The translations under genes and the position numbers were made by a program. The notes beneath the pieces were generated by a model. That model had not been told where the DNA came from, did not search any database, and saw only the letters and a list, made by a program, of their open reading frames with translations. Shown piece by piece: positions 63,172-64,000 of a stretch of DNA of 64,000 bases; positions within the stretch are counted from its first letter, which is position 1, and every line of letters begins with the position of its first letter. This DNA is from Pseudomonas maumuensis. Lineage in GTDB: Bacteria > Pseudomonadota > Gammaproteobacteria > Pseudomonadales > Pseudomonadaceae. The stretch spans positions 3,038,001-3,102,000 of the forward strand of contig NZ_CP077077.1 of the NCBI RefSeq assembly GCF_019139675.1, in the 5' to 3' direction.

Positions 63172-64000
63172 TGAATCGCAACAGCTACCTGCGCCACCTG
63201 GCGCTGAGCATGGGCACCAAGCTTGCGATGATCGCCCTGCGCCTGCTGCGCAACGTACTGCTGGCGCGCATCCTCGGGCCCAGCGAGCGCGGCCTGTTCG
63301 CCCTGCTCAGCACCCTGCCCGACCTGATCAGCGCCGCCACCAGCGGCGGCCTCAACAGCGCGGTCGGCTACCAGGCGGCCAAGCAGCGCGACATGGGCCT
63401 GCTGCTGACCCAGGTGCTGGTCTACGGTTGCCTGCTGGCCGGCGTGCTGACCCTGGCCTGCGTGTTCCTGGTGCGCGAGTTCGGCGCCGACCTCGAGGTC
63501 ACCGTGCAACTGGGCCTGCTGGCCTGGCTGTTGCTGCTGGCGGTGCCGATGACCGTGCTCAAGAGCGGCCTGCTGACCCTGCACAACGCCAGCGGCGGCG
63601 TCGGCGCCTTCAACGTCCTGCGCCTGACCGAGTCGCTGGCGCCGCTGCTGCTGTTCCTCGGGTTGTTCTGGATGTGGCGCGACGAAGCGCTGGAGGCGGC
63701 GCTGATCAGTTGGCTGTGCGGCATCGCCCTAGTCCTGGCGCTGGGCTTGTGGTGGCTGCGCCGCCAGCACCCGCTGGCCCTGCGCTGGGACCGTGGTGGC
63801 CAGCGCGAGCTGCTCAGCTACAGCGCCAAGAGCCACCCCGACCTGTTATTCCAGCAGTTGATCCTGCGCTCGGACTACCTGTTCATAGGCGCCCTGCTCG
63901 GCAGCACCGCCCTGGGCCACTACGCCATGGCCAGCGCCGCCGCCGAACTGCTGCTGATCGTCCCCGAGGCGGTGACCACGCCACTGATGAAACGCCTGCT
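63171..64000 (+). CDS. Wzx-type polysaccharide flippase (partial, cut by window edge)
   Basis: 277 codons are visible from ATG 63171; the gene is open at the right edge. MATE/MOP-like flippase with RNVLLARILGPSERGLFALL near residue 27, which is the conserved first-loop region of Wzx/MurJ-like proteins, and about eight hydrophobic spans visible. KSHPDLLFQQLILRSDYLFI near 222 belongs to the second half. It moves the lipid-linked repeat unit across the inner membrane for Wzy. The family is usually 400-500 residues, so about a third lies outside. Confidence 0.9.
   Translation, partial: MNRNSYLRHLALSMGTKLAMIALRLLRNVLLARILGPSERGLFALLSTLPDLISAATSGGLNSAVGYQAAKQRDMGLLLTQVLVYGCLLAGVLTLACVFLVREFGADLEVTVQLGLLAWLLLLAVPMTVLKSGLLTLHNASGGVGAFNVLRLTESLAPLLLFLGLFWMWRDEALEAALISWLCGIALVLALGLWWLRRQHPLALRWDRGGQRELLSYSAKSHPDLLFQQLILRSDYLFIGALLGSTALGHYAMASAAAELLLIVPEAVTTPLMKRL

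Overview
The window looks like a chromosomal segment of a Pseudomonas putida-group bacterium. The coding sequence is GC-rich, there are REP hairpins of the P. putida type (for example 13031-13102, 29121-29171, 42769-42820), and the gene order amaC - dpkA - RpiR regulator - amino-acid ABC transporter - FAD oxidase matches, from memory, the D-lysine catabolic locus of P. putida KT2440. No rRNA, tRNA, CRISPR array or complete insertion sequence was seen.

Layout. 1-6528 (minus): a MuxABC/MdtABC-type RND efflux operon whose last pump gene runs off the left edge. 6735-7235: thiol peroxidase Tpx. 7403-16623: amino-acid transport and D-lysine catabolism, with an HAAAP permease, AmaC, DpkA, a divergent RpiR regulator, a binding protein, two permeases, an AmaD-like FAD oxidase and the ABC ATPase. 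Three TGACAG half-sites lie in the dpkA/RpiR divergent promoter. 16624-17586 is non-coding and holds two different hexamer arrays and an inverted pair of about 170-bp repeats. 17587-24523: two methyltransferases, two MFS transporters, a LysR regulator, small secreted proteins and the tRNA methyltransferase TrmK. 24692-30388: a RidA protein, an orphan short RHS protein with a lower-GC tail, the U32 protein RlhA, a tandem universal stress protein, the lipid A deacylase PagL and a small exported protein.

30490-39889 is a polyamine/GABA neighbourhood: a PtrR-like LysR regulator divergent from a Sad-type semialdehyde dehydrogenase, then an AraC regulator divergent from a gamma-glutamylpolyamine synthetase, a PotF/SpuD-type binding protein and a PuuB-like oxidase. 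Between its two halves, at about 33150-34917, lies AT-rich foreign DNA. It carries one unrecognised protein of about 450 residues and follows a PanB-like gene cut off after about 45 codons. 39900-42757: a HigBA/RelE-type toxin-antitoxin pair, a lipoprotein and two tandem paralogous small proteins. 42829-46722: serine utilisation (SdaC-type permease, L-serine dehydratase, divergent LysR). 46829-50775: a TonB-dependent siderophore receptor behind a perfect Fur-like palindrome, then a sulfatase/phosphoethanolamine-transferase-like membrane enzyme.

51160-64000 (plus) is a tightly packed exopolysaccharide operon of the Wzx/Wzy type: UDP-glucose dehydrogenase, UDP-uronate epimerase, priming sugar transferase, CpsD-like protein with a degenerate P-loop, Wza, a Wzz/GumC without kinase, a GT4, a Wzy-like polymerase, two GT2, a polysaccharide deacetylase and a Wzx flippase cut by the right edge. 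The enzymes predict an acidic, uronic-acid-containing polymer.

Cross-cutting signal: AANAANAA (Hfq/Crc-type) motifs sit just upstream of several amino-acid uptake or carrier genes. One lies in the loop of a hairpin ending three bases before the start codon of an MFS transporter that has no visible Shine-Dalgarno sequence.
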